Of a stretch of 64,000 nucleotides of DNA, positions 63,764 through 64,000 are shown piece after piece; the first letter of the stretch is position 1; every line of letters begins with the position of its first letter. The position numbers and the translations under genes were made by a program. Under the pieces are notes generated by a model. The model was given only the letters and a program-made list of their open reading frames with translations. It was not told the origin of the DNA and searched no databases. This DNA comes from Bacillus sp. B15-48 (GTDB lineage Bacteria > Bacillota > Bacilli > Bacillales > Cytobacillaceae). The stretch spans positions 186,001 to 250,000 of the forward strand of contig NZ_WOFU01000004.1 of assembly GCF_016879755.1 (NCBI RefSeq), given 5' to 3'.

Positions 63764-64000
63764 CTATTTTTCTAGATATCGATAAACGGTTGTTCGGGAA
63801 ACACCCCACCTTTGAGCAATATCCGTAATGGGTGTCCCGTTTGCTACCAATGTCTTCAACATTTCTAATTCTTTTTTATCCAACTTCTCTGGTCTTCCTC
63901 CTAATCGCCCCCTTGCTCTTGCTGCAGCACGACCAGCTGTCGAGCGCTCGTGAATAAGATTTCGTTCAAACTCAGCAAAAGCTGCAAAAAGATGAAACAT
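63764..64000 (-). CDS. tnpR: Serine recombinase (Tn3-type resolvase), C-terminal part
   Basis: The visible 78 residues are the end of a resolvase/invertase: FHLFAAFAEFERNLIHERSTAGRAAARARGRLGGRP, the long E-helix, followed by a helix-turn-helix (MLKTLVANGTPITDIAQRWGVSRTTVYRYL). The catalytic Ser domain lies beyond base 64000, so this is truncated by the window and not by mutation. It resolves cointegrates made by TnpA at a res site expected upstream. Confidence 0.9.
   Translation of the reverse strand: MFHLFAAFAEFERNLIHERSTAGRAAARARGRLGGRPEKLDKKELEMLKTLVANGTPITDIAQRWGVSRTTVYRYLEK

Overview
The window looks like the chromosome of an endospore-forming Bacillaceae bacterium. It carries small acid-soluble spore protein genes (sspP, sspO, sspN, tlp), a YhcN/YlaJ sporulation lipoprotein gene, strong AGGAGG-type ribosome binding sites with many TTG and GTG starts, and a stretch whose gene order matches the Bacillus subtilis yne region (sspP, sspO, citB, yneN, sspN, tlp, yneP, yneQ, yneR, plsY, yneT, parE, parC). 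The sequence is moderately AT-rich. I do not assign a species. It is a selenocysteine user: selA and selD are present, and three genes contain an in-frame TGA exactly where their families have a redox Cys or Sec.

Layout. 1-3.4 kb: the 5' end of an acetolactate-synthase-type gene, a decayed RHS/YD-repeat wall protein, and a regular 41-42 bp tandem array. 3.5-6.7 kb: a phosphonate/phosphite-type ABC importer operon (phnD-phnC-phnE1-phnE2). 6.9-12.3 kb: an ABC-F ATPase, an AbrB-type regulator, phosphatidylserine synthase, and a threonine-to-glycine pair (SDR threonine dehydrogenase plus Kbl). 12.6-16.5 kb: the selenium locus (Sec-containing SelD, a CxxU Rdx selenoprotein, SelA). 16.6-38.8 kb: the conserved yne backbone, interrupted by a double-AAA+ ATPase, a CapA-type protein, a HesB-like selenoprotein, HelD and a subtilisin-like protease, ending in the parE-parC pair. 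39-53.9 kb: mixed single genes (stay-green homologue, TVP38-type membrane protein, two phosphoesterases, 2-hydroxyacid dehydrogenase, DUF421, ClC-type channel, MATE exporter, universal stress protein, SulP transporter, flavin reductase). 54-57.7 kb: an accessory island of small, mostly unrecognised minus-strand genes separated by a repeated element of about 83 bp. 57.9-64 kb: a Tn3-family transposon (tnpR fragment, tnpA) with a group II intron just downstream of tnpA.

How the genes connect. SelD makes selenophosphate and SelA uses it to make Sec-tRNA, so both serve the two non-SelD selenoproteins here. SelB and the Sec tRNA gene must lie elsewhere. Kbl and the SDR dehydrogenase form a two-step threonine degradation path. 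ParE and ParC form topoisomerase IV and overlap by 4 nt. A LexA-like box lies between parE and the divergent protease gene.

The least explained material is the phased tandem array at 3.1-3.4 kb, the non-coding stretch at 40.35-41.1 kb with a tiny ORF and two terminator-like hairpins, an inverted pair of dispersed repeats 28 kb apart, and the cassette-like island at 54-57.7 kb.
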